Shown: positions 24,559 to 34,571, counted from the stretch's first letter. The stretch is DNA of 52,880 nucleotides from Candidatus Poribacteria bacterium (GCA_028824125.1 JAPPES010000147.1:5941-58820), one strand, 5' to 3'. The notes: generated by a model from the letters alone, not told the origin. Translations and numbers: made by a program.

Positions 24559-25676
24559 AAACTACAACATATTTTCTCATTTTTCTGTTTCTGCTTATAC
24601 CGTATAGCATTACATTAGCATCCTCCTCGTCAAAATTGGACACCGAAGAGATTTCCATCGTTGCTGTAGGCGATATAACAATAGGTAGCAACTTGACGCC
24701 ATTCATTGAACGGCAGGGAGCAGGTGCATTTTTTGAGGGGACAGCATCTATTATTCAATCAGCGGATGTTGCCACAGTATCGTTAAACACCAGTATTTCG
24801 GACAGGGGAGAGCCAGATCCAAGGCGCGAACCACGTTTTCGCGCTGCTCCCGGACTCGCACGCGCACTCGCAAATGCAGGATTTGATGCAGTTACATTAG
24901 CAACACCGCATATCATGGATTTTGGAATTGAAGCACTTCAAGATACGGTAACCAATTTGGAATGGTATAACGTTAAATATATGGGGGCGGGAACGTCACC
25001 CGCTGCGGCAAATGCACCTGCATGGTTAGAAGTTAAGGCTAAAAAAATTGCCCTACTCGCTTATTTGCGCGGGAATGAATTCAATATGGCATCGTTAGAC
25101 CCTGTCGCTTCTGCTGCGTATAGCCAAATGGTCCGTGCTGTTCAAGAGGTAGATAACACTGCAGAACTTGTCATCGTTTGGCTACATTGGGGGAAAAGAG
25201 ATATAGAACCTACGGCAAAACAAGCAAGTATCGGACGGCAACGTATCTTTGCGCAAGCACTTATCAATGCTGGTGCCGATCTGGTTTTATGTCAACAACT
25301 CCATACACTCGGCGGTATTGAACTCTATAAAGGGAAACCGATTGTATATAGTCTTGCAGACTTCATCTATGATACCTATTCATTACAGTATGCGCGCACA
25401 GTTATTCCGAAAGTGACTTTTGTAGAAGGAACACTCAAATCTATTGAATTGATTCCGATTTTGGTAGATAAACTGGACAAGTCAATTCCTCAGCCAATTC
25501 TTCTCAAAGCTAAAGGTTCTACCGCGGAGGCTGCAGATAAAAATTTGGAAGAATCTGCGATAGAGACCTTGCAAGAGTATCAGAAACGGTGCGCTGCACT
25601 CAAAACAGAGGTAATCATTGAAGGAGAACGCGGATGGATTACAACGTCCACAAATCCCAGTAAAGCGTTTGAATAA
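24555..25676 (+). CDS. CapA-family secreted metallophosphatase-like protein
   Basis: A 373-residue protein with a signal peptide (about 1-22). The PGA_cap domain of CapA/PgsA proteins follows: an early VAVGDITIG with the first metal Asp, the NAGFDAVTLATPH segment, VWLHWGKRD and a late LCQQLHTLGG and YSLADF. The family is linked to poly-gamma-glutamate capsule synthesis, but many members stand alone and their substrate is unknown. The usual CapA motif Gly-Asp-x-x-x is kept. Translation is coupled to the coiled-coil gene upstream; lon follows after 59 bases. Confidence 0.82.
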   Translation: MKTTTYFLIFLFLLIPYSITLASSSSKLDTEEISIVAVGDITIGSNLTPFIERQGAGAFFEGTASIIQSADVATVSLNTSISDRGEPDPRREPRFRAAPGLARALANAGFDAVTLATPHIMDFGIEALQDTVTNLEWYNVKYMGAGTSPAAANAPAWLEVKAKKIALLAYLRGNEFNMASLDPVASAAYSQMVRAVQEVDNTAELVIVWLHWGKRDIEPTAKQASIGRQRIFAQALINAGADLVLCQQLHTLGGIELYKGKPIVYSLADFIYDTYSLQYARTVIPKVTFVEGTLKSIELIPILVDKLDKSIPQPILLKAKGSTAEAADKNLEESAIETLQEYQKRCAALKTEVIIEGERGWITTSTNPSKAFE

Positions 25677-25735
25677 TGAACCATCCTTAGCAGTTAGCGA
25701 TGCCCCAAGAAATATGAAAAGGAGAAAAAATATCA

Positions 25736-28159
25736 ATGGAAAACGAACACGAATCTACTACAGAACATGAAGATTCTGAAGAAATCTTAGAAACAGCGGA
25801 ACTACCCATATTACCGGTGAATGATCTTGTCATCTTTCCTTATATGCCACCGGTGCCACCTTTTCCGCCGCATCATGTTGCACTTTCAGGAAAGATGGTA
25901 ATGGATGCTGTTGACGATGCAATGCTAAACGGTGAGCGGGTGCTCTGTATTTTCCAAACTAATTCGGGGCGCAGCCTGGACATAGACCCGCGCGCAGTCA
26001 AAGATATGACTCTGGAAGAATTAAGTCCTATCGGCAGCTTAATTCACATTCTCCGCGCGAAAAAAGATGATGAAGATGTACTATTTCTCGCCAACGGTCG
26101 CGCACGGGTTCAAATTGAGGAAATACTACACAATGAACCGTTTTTGAAAGCACGTGTCCGCCTTTTGGAAGATGAAGAGGATTTTGAACAGGACATTGAA
26201 GATGATTTAGAAATTGAGGCACTTGTCCGAAGCACGGATGAAATGTTTCAGCGCATTGTCCAACTTTCCTCACGTTACCAAGAAGAACATGGCATCATGG
26301 CGAAAAACATTGATGAACCTGGACGATTAGCCGATTATATTGCCGCTGTCTTAGACCTCAAACCCCAAGAAAAACAACAGGTCCTGGAGGCAATCTCTAT
26401 TCCGGATCGTCTTAATAAACTTGCTGTTATCCTTGCTAAAGAGGTTGATCTGCATGAGTTGGAAAGCAAAATTCAATCCAACGCACAAGCCGTTATCAAT
26501 AAAGGACAACGTGAATACTTTCTCCGTGAGCAACTCAAAGCAATTCAAACGGAACTTGGTGAGTCAGATGATTTAGCTTCTGATGTTGACGAAATGCATC
26601 AACAATTGAAAGACGCCAATTTACCATCAAAAGCACACAAAGCAGCTACCAAAGAACTTAATCGTCTTTCCAAAATGCAGTCCTATTCTCCAGAAGCCAC
26701 TGTCTCACGGAATTATTTAGATTGGATCCTCAATTTACCGTGGTCAGTTCACACAGAAGACTCTATTAATCTTACAAAGGCGATGAAAATACTCAATGAG
26801 GATCACTACAATTTAACGAAAGTCAAAGAGCGTATTGTTGAACATCTTGCAGTCAGAATTCTCAAATCTGACATGAAGGGCCCTATCTTTTGTTTCGTAG
26901 GTCCACCAGGGGTGGGAAAGACATCTCTCGGTAAATCTATTGCACGCGCTATTGGTAGAAAATTTGCCCGTATCTCCCTGGGAGGTATGCACGACGAAGC
27001 CGAAATCCGTGGACATCGCCGGACCTATATCGGTTCAATGCCCGGCCGTATTATTAAAGGGATACGGCATGCGGAATCTAATAATCCTGTCTTTATGCTT
27101 GACGAAATAGACAAACTCGGTTCTGATTTTCGGGGTGATCCAGCAGCTGCCCTGCTTGAAGTGCTTGACCCTGAACAAAACCACGCATTTACTGATAACT
27201 ATTTAGATGTCCCATTTGATCTGTCACAGATAATGTTCATCACAACGGCAAACCAGATTTATACAATTCCGCCGCCACTTCGTGATCGAATGGAAACGAT
27301 TGAGTTACCCGGCTATACTTCAAACGAGAAGAAGCAGATTGCGAAACAGTATCTGATTCCGCGCCAACTAAAGGAAAATGGCATTACGAAGAAACAATTG
27401 AGTATCTCCGATGCAGCAATTGGAAAAGTGGTCAAAGAATACACACGCGAGGCAGGCGTTCGGAATTTGGAGCGCGAACTTGGCACGCTGTGCCGTAAAT
27501 CTGCGCGCCGCGTAGCAGAAGGGGAAACTGACCGTACCAAGATTGGTGTCAAGGAAATACCGAATTATCTCGGTCCTCAGAAGTTCGATTCCGAAATTGC
27601 AGGCAGAACGGCTGATGTCGGTGTTGCTACCGGTCTCTCTGTTACACCTGCGGGGGGCGAAATTCTCTTTGTTGAAGCGACTGCCTCCCAAAAGCAGAGT
27701 GGAAAAGGAGAACTTCTTGTCACTGGACAGATAGGTGATGTGATGCAGGAATCAGCACAAACCGCACTCACTTATGTCAAATCCCAAGCATCTGCCCTAA
27801 AATTTGACACACTTGCACTCCAGGAAGACATCCATATTCATGTGCCGGCAGGAGGTATTCCAAAAGATGGTCCCTCGGCGGGTATCACAATTGCCATTGC
27901 CCTTGCTTCCATCGCTATGAAACGGGGTATTAACCCAGAAGTAGCCATGACAGGTGAATTGACGCTAAGAGGTAGAGTACTGCCTATTGGAGGCGTAAAG
28001 GAAAAAATCCTCGCCGCCAAACTGGCAGGTATTAAGAAAGTTATTGTGCCACAAGGCAATCAAAAAGATTTTGTTGAAATTCCAGAGGATATCCAAGAAG
28101 GGCTTGCATTCCTCTTTGTTGAAAATATGGACGAAGTTTTTTCTGAGGTATTTGTATGA
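25736..28159 (+). CDS. lon: ATP-dependent protease Lon
   Basis: An 807-residue LonA protease that degrades damaged and regulatory proteins in the cytoplasm as a hexamer. It has an N-terminal substrate domain starting ELPILPVNDLVIFP, a helical linker and an AAA+ module with Walker A GPPGVGKT (389-396) and Walker B FMLDEIDK. The protease domain has the Ser714 (DGPSAG) and Lys757 (GGVKEK) dyad. Length and all motifs are as in typical LonA. AGGAG lies before the ATG. It follows the capA-like gene with a short gap. Confidence 0.97.
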   Translation: MENEHESTTEHEDSEEILETAELPILPVNDLVIFPYMPPVPPFPPHHVALSGKMVMDAVDDAMLNGERVLCIFQTNSGRSLDIDPRAVKDMTLEELSPIGSLIHILRAKKDDEDVLFLANGRARVQIEEILHNEPFLKARVRLLEDEEDFEQDIEDDLEIEALVRSTDEMFQRIVQLSSRYQEEHGIMAKNIDEPGRLADYIAAVLDLKPQEKQQVLEAISIPDRLNKLAVILAKEVDLHELESKIQSNAQAVINKGQREYFLREQLKAIQTELGESDDLASDVDEMHQQLKDANLPSKAHKAATKELNRLSKMQSYSPEATVSRNYLDWILNLPWSVHTEDSINLTKAMKILNEDHYNLTKVKERIVEHLAVRILKSDMKGPIFCFVGPPGVGKTSLGKSIARAIGRKFARISLGGMHDEAEIRGHRRTYIGSMPGRIIKGIRHAESNNPVFMLDEIDKLGSDFRGDPAAALLEVLDPEQNHAFTDNYLDVPFDLSQIMFITTANQIYTIPPPLRDRMETIELPGYTSNEKKQIAKQYLIPRQLKENGITKKQLSISDAAIGKVVKEYTREAGVRNLERELGTLCRKSARRVAEGETDRTKIGVKEIPNYLGPQKFDSEIAGRTADVGVATGLSVTPAGGEILFVEATASQKQSGKGELLVTGQIGDVMQESAQTALTYVKSQASALKFDTLALQEDIHIHVPAGGIPKDGPSAGITIAIALASIAMKRGINPEVAMTGELTLRGRVLPIGGVKEKILAAKLAGIKKVIVPQGNQKDFVEIPEDIQEGLAFLFVENMDEVFSEVFV

Positions 28160-28162
28160 CTT

Positions 28163-28178
28163 TTAGAAATATTTCTAA
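28163..28178. promoter_or_regulatory. 16-base perfect palindrome
   Basis: TTAGAAATATTTCTAA lies just after the lon stop and ten bases before a -35 box. It could be an operator for the downstream gene or a weak hairpin. Confidence 0.35.
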
Positions 28179-28188
28179 GCAGAAAAGG

Positions 28189-28218
28189 TTGACAAACTAC
28201 CATGTAGTAGTGTAAAAT
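28189..28218 (+). promoter_or_regulatory. Sigma-70 promoter for the DUF1549/1553 gene
   Basis: TTGACA (28189-28194), an 18-base spacer and TAAAAT (28213-28218). It is about 95 bases upstream of the chosen start codon. Confidence 0.6.
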
Positions 28219-28312
28219 TATAATGTTGGACGCCCGAAGCACCACCTAACTTCATTAAGATGGCGATTACAACATCACCATGAATTCCTTGTTTAAGGTA
28301 AGGAGATATGAC

Positions 28313-30574
28313 ATGAAAAGCATTAGATGGAACAGCATAGTTCCTCTCCTCATAGTATGTGCCATTGCTGCATATACATACATGTTCGCTTCCTCAACCT
28401 GTTGGGGAAATACAGACAACGTAAAACTTAATAATAATAAGACAAAAGAACGTGCGCCGCTTTTTCTGAAAGATATCGCACCTATCCTTGATAAGCAAGG
28501 GTGTTCCGCAGGACTCTGCCACGGAAAATTCGGTGGACAAGGCGGTTTAAATCTATCCTTGCTGACTCTGAACCCTGAAAGTGATTATGAACCGATTGTG
28601 CATCATAACCGTGGGAGACGTATCAATCTGCTTGAACCTGAGCAGAGTCTTCTGTACCTAAAACCGACTGGACAGATTCCGCATGCGGGCGGTGTAAGAT
28701 TTGGTGCTAACTCCGATGAAGCGGAGACCATTCTTCGATGGATATCCGCTGGTGCGCCTTTCTCACCCGACGAACCACGCTTGGAAAAACTTGAAATTGA
28801 ACCGCGTGAAGTTGCGTTTACTGCTGTTGGTGAAACAACGCAGCTAAAGGTCCTTGCACGTTTTACTGACGGATCAGTGGAAGACGTTACAAAACAGGCA
28901 GTTTATGAATCTAAAGATGAACCGGTTGCTGCTGTCACGGAATCCGGACTGGTAACAAGTGAACGTTGGGGTGGGACTGCTATCTTAGCAAGGTACTTAG
29001 GAGTTGTCTCCTCCTCTTTCATTACCGTTCCAAGAGAAGCTGATGAGAAACCGTACCCGGAAATTCTAACAAACAATTTCATTGATGAATTCGTTGCGGC
29101 AAAACTTAAAAAATTGAATGTGCGTCCTTCTGAACTCTCTTCAGACTCTGAATTCATGCGAAGGGTCTATCTGGATACTGTCGGAAAGTTACCTACTTCC
29201 GATGAGGTGAGAAAATTCCTCGCTGATTCAAACCCAGAAAAACGTTCACGCTTGATTGATGCGCTAATAGAAACCCCCGAATGGGTTCATTTGCGCACAT
29301 TAAAAATGGCAGATATGTTACGTGTGCATCCACGGCGATTAGGAAATGGACAATTCGGCGAGCGCGCTGCTGTCCTATTCCACGAATTCATCCAGGATTC
29401 CGTTGCCGAAAACAAACCGTACAACAAGTTTGTACACGAAATATTGACGTCCACGGGGAGTACCTATCAAAACGGTCCTACCAACTATTATCGGATTGAA
29501 CGGCAACCATCAGGTAGAGCTGAAACGACTGCACAAGTATTTCTCGGTATTCGTCTCAGTTGCGCTCGATGTCACAAACATCCTTTTGACGAATGGACAA
29601 CTGATGATTATTGGAACTTCGCCGCATTCACGGGCAAGGTTAACACCCGTGGTGGTGGAATCTACCAGGAACTGGTCGTTTATCACAACCCAGCGGGTCG
29701 CGTTATTAACCAATCTGTTCAAGGAAATCGGGGACAGGTTGCACAACCCACATTCCTGGGTGGCGAAACGCTTCCAGAAGCGCATAGAGCGAAGGCGATA
29801 GATCATCTCGCAGATTGGATTACTGCCGATTCAAATCCATATTTCGCAAAAGCGACCGTCAACCGTTTGTGGAGTTACTATTTCGGTAGAGGGATTGTTG
29901 ACCCCGTTGACGATATGCGCGCGACTACACCGGCAAGTGTTGAAGGACTCTTGGAAGCGTTAGCGGAAGAGTTTGTGCGCAGCGGGTATGATACCAAACA
30001 TATTATAAAATTGATGCTTAACTCCCGGACCTATCAACTCTCTGCAACACCGAATGAAACAAACGAGTTAGATGATAGATTCTTCTCCCGTTTCATGCCA
30101 CGACCTCTAATGGCACAAGTGTTGCTGGATGTGCTAAATGATGTTACAGGAACATCAGAGAAATATGGACGGTATCCGACAGGTTTCCGCTCTGTTGAAG
30201 TAGAGCTCCCGTTCAATTCACGTTTCCTGAATCTTTTTGGTCGTTCCGATAGGGAGTTCTTGGGGAACTTAGACCCCTTGCTTGAACCGACACTTACGCA
30301 AGCACTTCACATCATCAACTCCGGTTATGTGAACGACAAGCTGAGAAGTCGCAACGGCACAATTACCCAGCTACTTGAACCGAAGACGGGAGAAAAGTTA
30401 CAACCGGCAGAATTGGTTACGGAGTTGTATCTAATGACCTTGAGTCGTCATCCCACCGAAGCGGAACTCAAAGTGGCTACGACACATCTTGCCGATAATT
30501 CCACAAGGCGCGATGACACAGAAGACCTACTCTGGGCACTTATTTCATCCCGTTCTTTCCTGTTTAATCGGTAA
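28313..30574 (+). CDS. Planctomycete-type cytochrome protein (Ig-like, DUF1549, DUF1553)
   Basis: A 753-residue exported protein. A signal peptide (about 1-30) is followed by a cytochrome-like segment with Cys64-x4-Cys-His70, the CX4CH variant seen in planctomycete PSCyt domains. A bacterial Ig-like domain (about 165-235), DUF1549 with a second haem-type Cys417-x2-Cys420-His421 followed by KHPFDEW, and DUF1553 to the end complete it. The function of this family is not established; it is usually paired with a DUF1501 protein, which is absent here. AAGGAG decides the ATG at 28313. The gene ends in a strong terminator. Confidence 0.88.
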   Translation: MKSIRWNSIVPLLIVCAIAAYTYMFASSTCWGNTDNVKLNNNKTKERAPLFLKDIAPILDKQGCSAGLCHGKFGGQGGLNLSLLTLNPESDYEPIVHHNRGRRINLLEPEQSLLYLKPTGQIPHAGGVRFGANSDEAETILRWISAGAPFSPDEPRLEKLEIEPREVAFTAVGETTQLKVLARFTDGSVEDVTKQAVYESKDEPVAAVTESGLVTSERWGGTAILARYLGVVSSSFITVPREADEKPYPEILTNNFIDEFVAAKLKKLNVRPSELSSDSEFMRRVYLDTVGKLPTSDEVRKFLADSNPEKRSRLIDALIETPEWVHLRTLKMADMLRVHPRRLGNGQFGERAAVLFHEFIQDSVAENKPYNKFVHEILTSTGSTYQNGPTNYYRIERQPSGRAETTAQVFLGIRLSCARCHKHPFDEWTTDDYWNFAAFTGKVNTRGGGIYQELVVYHNPAGRVINQSVQGNRGQVAQPTFLGGETLPEAHRAKAIDHLADWITADSNPYFAKATVNRLWSYYFGRGIVDPVDDMRATTPASVEGLLEALAEEFVRSGYDTKHIIKLMLNSRTYQLSATPNETNELDDRFFSRFMPRPLMAQVLLDVLNDVTGTSEKYGRYPTGFRSVEVELPFNSRFLNLFGRSDREFLGNLDPLLEPTLTQALHIINSGYVNDKLRSRNGTITQLLEPKTGEKLQPAELVTELYLMTLSRHPTEAELKVATTHLADNSTRRDDTEDLLWALISSRSFLFNR

Positions 30575-30599
30575 ACGTGTCCAAGTATTAACCTTTAAA

Positions 30600-30652
30600 G
30601 CAGGTGAAGATAGGCGAAGATTTATATCGCTATCTTCACCTGCCTTATTTTT
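30600..30652 (+). terminator. Strong intrinsic terminator
   Basis: GCAGGTGAAGATAG (30600-30613) and CTATCTTCACCTGC (30630-30643) form a perfect 14-bp stem, followed by a T-rich tail (CTTATTTTTTA). Confidence 0.9.
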
Positions 30653-30744
30653 TATAGTGAATACCACAAGCGTATTCAGCGGGATTATAGTAAAATCCGA
30701 AAATATGTGAACATTTCAATGCACAACAATCCCCGTACTATAAC

Positions 30745-30895
30745 GCTGGAGTTGCCACCTATAAGTTTTTAGACACGGAAACACCGTCTTTAATGAAAAA
30801 TGCTGATAATTAGCCAATACCTGTAGAGCAAACTGTCAGTTTGCGTCCTCACAGGCACAATCTAACAGATTATGCTACAAGGTGGCAACTTAGGT
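30745..30895. mobile_element. MITE-like element, 151 bp (GTTGCCAC family)
   Basis: The terminal sequences GCTGGAGTTGCCAC (left) and ACCTAAGTTGCCAC (right, inverted) share the AGTTGCCAC core. TATAA flanks both sides as a likely target duplication (30739-30744 and 30896-30901). The interior has a hairpin CAAACTGTCAGTTTG. The sequence matches the element at 47870-48320 over most of its length. No ORF. The rest of the 30575-30907 gap holds the terminator and a TATAGTAAAATCC repeat fragment (30686-30712). Confidence 0.8.
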
Positions 30896-30907
30896 TATAA
30901 TTTGGTA

Positions 30908-31822
30908 TTATTTCTCTATTTTTGGGCGCGGACGCACTACCCGAAACCCAATCGTATGTGTTGAATCGAGTGGATAGGACTTAGAACGCAAACTCGAACG
31001 TAGAAACGCACTACCCATATTCCATGCACCACCACGAATGACTCGTACGCGCAACACATCGCGGAAACGGAGGTTTAGCGGGTTTTGTCTCACATCTTTG
31101 TTGTTTTGCTGATAAAAAGAAGGGTTATATTCGTCGAGACACCATTCCCAGACGTTTCCAGCAAGATCGGCAATACCGTTCGGAGATGTACCGTGTGGGA
31201 ATTGTCCGATAGGTGTTGGACGGTTATAGCGGCGTGCAAAATTTGCATGGTGTCGTGCCTTTGGCGGTTCACTCCCCCACGGATATGTCCGCCCATCCGT
31301 GCCGCGTGCCGCACGTTCCCATTGTGCCTCAGTCGGCAAACTTCCACCGATCCATTCTGCAAAGGCTTGTGCGTCAAACCATGTTACGCCTACGATAGGT
31401 AGTGTATCGGCATTGAAGTTTTCATTTTTCCATGTTTCTTCACCTTGGGGCCCACGTGGGGGCGGGCGTCCGGTTGCTTCAATGAAGGCTCGGTATTGTG
31501 CGTTGGTAATTTCGTGCCGTGAAATTTGGTAGGCTGAGAGATAGACGCTGTGTTGTGGTACTTCAGCGTCAAAGGAGTGTTTTTCGAGCAGGGAACTTCG
31601 TAATTTTGCGTCTCTGTACGCGGCTTCAGCTTCCTGTGGTGTGGAACCCATTATGAATTCGCCTTCTGGTATAGCAACCCATTCTATAGTGGTAAGTGTT
31701 TTTTCCGCAGCAGAACTTAATTCTGCAGTAATAACCCCTTTCCAAACACTGAGAAAAAATATCAGAATCGTAAGACAGACATATCGCATAACCCAAAAAT
31801 TCCTTTTAGCATATTTTCCCAT
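30908..31822 (-). CDS. SUMF1/FGE-domain protein lacking the catalytic cysteines
   Basis: A 304-residue exported protein; the hydrophobic signal segment is at about 12-33, and an in-frame ATG at 31789 with AAAAGGA upstream may be the true start. The body is a complete formylglycine-generating-enzyme-fold domain: PEGEFIMGS, YQISRHEITNAQY, LPTEAQWERAARG, GNVWEWC, VIRGGAWN and GFRVVR. In genuine FGE two cysteines follow the RGG(S/A) motif; here that segment reads WNMGSAFLRSSLRS, without cysteine. It therefore should not activate the sulfatase of this window and more likely is a binding or structural SUMF1 homologue. Confidence 0.88.
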   Translation of the reverse strand: MGKYAKRNFWVMRYVCLTILIFFLSVWKGVITAELSSAAEKTLTTIEWVAIPEGEFIMGSTPQEAEAAYRDAKLRSSLLEKHSFDAEVPQHSVYLSAYQISRHEITNAQYRAFIEATGRPPPRGPQGEETWKNENFNADTLPIVGVTWFDAQAFAEWIGGSLPTEAQWERAARGTDGRTYPWGSEPPKARHHANFARRYNRPTPIGQFPHGTSPNGIADLAGNVWEWCLDEYNPSFYQQNNKDVRQNPLNLRFRDVLRVRVIRGGAWNMGSAFLRSSLRSKSYPLDSTHTIGFRVVRPRPKIEK

Positions 31823-31901
31823 GCCAATAAGAATGTATCAAATTTTAGGTAGATTCATAGATTCACATCAGGGATTCCACAAAGGGCTATAACGATCTAT
31901 T

Positions 31902-32669
31902 TTACGTCAACGTGCCGCGTAACAACAGGTTGTCTTTCATCACTTCGCCATCGCGATTTCGGGTGCCAGACGGCATGTAATGGATGACCATTGCCCGACG
32001 GTCTCGAGATGATCGGTTGGGATTCGTTTGGTGGAGTGTCATGCAGTGATGAACCATCGCGCATCCAGCCTTGACAGGCACAGGTACAGCACGATCTACA
32101 TCAGTATCTACCTGCAACAACGCTGGCAACTTACCTTTTTCTGACTCAGCACGTCCGTGCGCCGCCAATCCTTCTAAATAACTGCCGGGAATAACGTTCA
32201 TACAACCGTTCGCCTCGTCAGCGTTATCAAGCGCTATCCAGATGCTCACAAGATTGGGCGGGTCGCATTGCCAATATGCGTTGTCCTGATGCCAATGCAC
32301 TTCACCTCCGTAATAGGCGGGTTTGTAAAGCGCCTGATCATGAAATAACTGGATATTGGCTCCGATTAAACTCTCAGCGATGTCTAATAGCGGTGCGTGG
32401 TAGAGTAACTTCCGATATTCCTCATCAAAACGCCACATCTCCATGATTTGTAACATCTCTTCTGCACGATCAGCGTCTTCATCGCTTTCCGATTCTCCTA
32501 TGACCGCAAGGTTACGCAACCCCTTGCCAATTGTGCCACGTTTCTCAGTAAACAACGCATCGTAATGTTCGCGTAGCACTGCAAGGTGTTCGTCATCAAT
32601 GACTCGTTTGTCTATTTTGAGATAACCTTCGCTTTTGAATTGTTCTACCTCTTCAGGTATAAGTTTCAT
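31902..32669 (-). CDS. Phytanoyl-CoA dioxygenase (PhyH) family oxygenase
   Basis: A 255-residue Fe(II)/2-oxoglutarate oxygenase. The facial triad is visible as His127-Gln-Asp129 (VHWHQDNAYW) and His213 (TLHQTNPN), with the 2OG-binding Arg in the SRDRRAM segment. It hydroxylates an unknown small molecule; PhyH families are strongly expanded in Poribacteria-like genomes. AAGGAG eight bases before the ATG. It stands alone on the minus strand beside the SUMF1-domain gene. Confidence 0.92.
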   Translation of the reverse strand: MKLIPEEVEQFKSEGYLKIDKRVIDDEHLAVLREHYDALFTEKRGTIGKGLRNLAVIGESESDEDADRAEEMLQIMEMWRFDEEYRKLLYHAPLLDIAESLIGANIQLFHDQALYKPAYYGGEVHWHQDNAYWQCDPPNLVSIWIALDNADEANGCMNVIPGSYLEGLAAHGRAESEKGKLPALLQVDTDVDRAVPVPVKAGCAMVHHCMTLHQTNPNRSSRDRRAMVIHYMPSGTRNRDGEVMKDNLLLRGTLT

Positions 32670-32828
32670 AGTACTGCTCCTTTTAGTGGATTACAAAAAC
32701 ACATAAAAATTATTTCCTCAAAAGAAAAAGAACTTGCCACTGCTTGTAGAATAGCTTTGAAAATCCGACTCCTTATGTAGACAGGATCTGATTGTAGACC
32801 TTAATGATTTCTTTAGTCAAATTCACAT

Positions 32829-33467
32829 CTATCTGCCTTTTCCCTTTCGATTCATGAAAAAACGCATGCATAAACCCCACGCCAAGCCTGCTACCAACCA
32901 AATTGGTAAATTAACAAACATCATTACCAAATCCCATTCTTTTCCATTCAAAACATTCCATATCTGCGGAATGACTCCGAGAATCAACCACATGAATCCA
33001 CCCCATAAGAAAATGCCTCTAAAAAGCCAATTTATGGATTTTGCTTGAATCAGGGGATGTCCAAGAGCATTCGCTAATCTCTCTTTTTCTTTTTCAAGCC
33101 ATCTTCGGCGGAAGAACCGTGCGGGGAAATACCATAACGGGTAAGTAATCGCTAATACGGCGAGACTAAAAATGTTCCATAGACACGGAATTACTTGATG
33201 ACAACTTGGACAAACAAAGCCAAACCAATTCCCAAAAGCGTTCCATTTTGCCCACAAACGTGCATCATTCAGCGTTTCGCAGTGTGGGCAGGGAATGTAA
33301 CAACGTTCTATCCAAGGTTTATCGCTCTTTTTATCAATCAAGGTGACTTTGGGTTGTCGTTGTCCCAAAATCAGTTCGTTGAATATTGCTGCTGGGAACA
33401 GTACCCAGAAGAAAATAAAAGGGTGAGATAGTTTCCATACTTGGAATCTGTCTTTATCGTATTGCAT
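32829..33467 (-). CDS. Membrane protein with zinc-ribbon-like cysteines, unknown function
   Basis: About 212 residues. Early hydrophobic helix (about 18-35), then a cytosolic-looking segment with CPHC and CPSC pairs (spaced about 30 residues) that should bind zinc, then three to four further hydrophobic helices and a basic tail. I do not recognise a named family. The ATG at 33467 has a GGAG nine bases upstream; an ATG at 33482 adds five residues. Confidence 0.65.
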   Translation of the reverse strand: MQYDKDRFQVWKLSHPFIFFWVLFPAAIFNELILGQRQPKVTLIDKKSDKPWIERCYIPCPHCETLNDARLWAKWNAFGNWFGFVCPSCHQVIPCLWNIFSLAVLAITYPLWYFPARFFRRRWLEKEKERLANALGHPLIQAKSINWLFRGIFLWGGFMWLILGVIPQIWNVLNGKEWDLVMMFVNLPIWLVAGLAWGLCMRFFMNRKGKGR

Positions 33468-33550
33468 TGGGTTTATCTCCATGTTAGAACGGTTGATCTT
33501 CTCAAGAGGTTTTATACATTTCAGATATATAGCCGAAAATTGATATACTT

Positions 33551-34501
33551 CTATACAGTATCGGTAAGTGTGGCGTGCCGGATATCGTCCAGTTCTTGCG
33601 CACTGAAAACGCCTGCTTGATAGAGATTCCGATATTCCTCGGAAACGCTTTGTCCGAATATAATCAAGTCGTCTGTATTGATAGTCACAGGCACACCGTT
33701 ATCAAATAAGATACGGATAGGGTGAGATGCGATATTCGGTACTGCATCTAACATTACATTGCTTGTGGGGCACACATTCAATTGGATCTGATTCTCCGAA
33801 AGCCATCGCATGACTTCAACCGATTCTGCAGCAGCGATACCGTGTTGAACCTCGTCTAAGTCAAGGATTTCAACAGTCCGCCGTACTTCCGCCGCACCAC
33901 CGAATTCTCCTACGTGTGCTTTCAGTTTCATTCCTGCGGCACGTGCTTTTATAAACAGTGGTTTCATAACCTCAGGGGGACATACCTCCTGACGACTATA
34001 GAGATCAATTGACTGAAATACACCTAATTCTATTGCTTCATGTGCTAACTTCATTAGTTTCGGATCGTCTGCACATCCACGGGAAAAACCAAGTTCTGGA
34101 CGGAGATCAACCTGTGCCCGATACCGTTTAACTAACGTTTTAATATAAGTACAAAGCCCTTCTAAACCGTCTGGATAGAACTCTGCTATCCGTATGTCGA
34201 AACTCATCTCAAGCAAAACAACACCATCATGCAGTGCATCGTTCACTGCAGACATGCCGACGAACTCAAAACCTTCACAATGTTTTATGTGTGGAGCCAA
34301 GACTGCGTCGGCATATTCCATCATACCCTCTACACCTTCCATTTTTGGAGGCGGCTCGGATAATGTGTGTCCCAACCAGCGTTCTACATTCTCTCGGCGT
34401 GTGCTCAAGAAAGCATGACAGTGAACGTCAGTTTTCGGTGCTGCTCTTATAGCACCCAGATCGTCTGTGGATAGTGCTTCAACAAAATCGGTATGTCTCA
34501 T
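33551..34501 (-). CDS. Adenosine deaminase-family metallohydrolase
   Basis: A 316-residue TIM-barrel deaminase. Zinc ligands are His27 and His29 (KTDVHCHAFLS), a His in KAHVGEFGG (with the catalytic Glu two residues later), a His in VQHGIAAA and the Asp pair in VTINTDDLIIFG. The order and spacing are those of adenosine/AMP deaminases and related aminofutalosine deaminases. The substrate (adenosine or a related aminopurine) cannot be fixed. The ribosome binding site is weak. Confidence 0.88.
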   Translation of the reverse strand: MRHTDFVEALSTDDLGAIRAAPKTDVHCHAFLSTRRENVERWLGHTLSEPPPKMEGVEGMMEYADAVLAPHIKHCEGFEFVGMSAVNDALHDGVVLLEMSFDIRIAEFYPDGLEGLCTYIKTLVKRYRAQVDLRPELGFSRGCADDPKLMKLAHEAIELGVFQSIDLYSRQEVCPPEVMKPLFIKARAAGMKLKAHVGEFGGAAEVRRTVEILDLDEVQHGIAAAESVEVMRWLSENQIQLNVCPTSNVMLDAVPNIASHPIRILFDNGVPVTINTDDLIIFGQSVSEEYRNLYQAGVFSAQELDDIRHATLTDTV

Positions 34502-34571
34502 ATCAAATATTGTTCTTTAAGTTCTTGTGTCAAACTTGTGTTATTGTAACACGAATGGAAACGGAGCGCAA

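Noticed and set aside
30908..31822. Formylglycine-generating enzyme that would activate the sulfatase
   Set aside because: The fold is present but both catalytic cysteines are missing.
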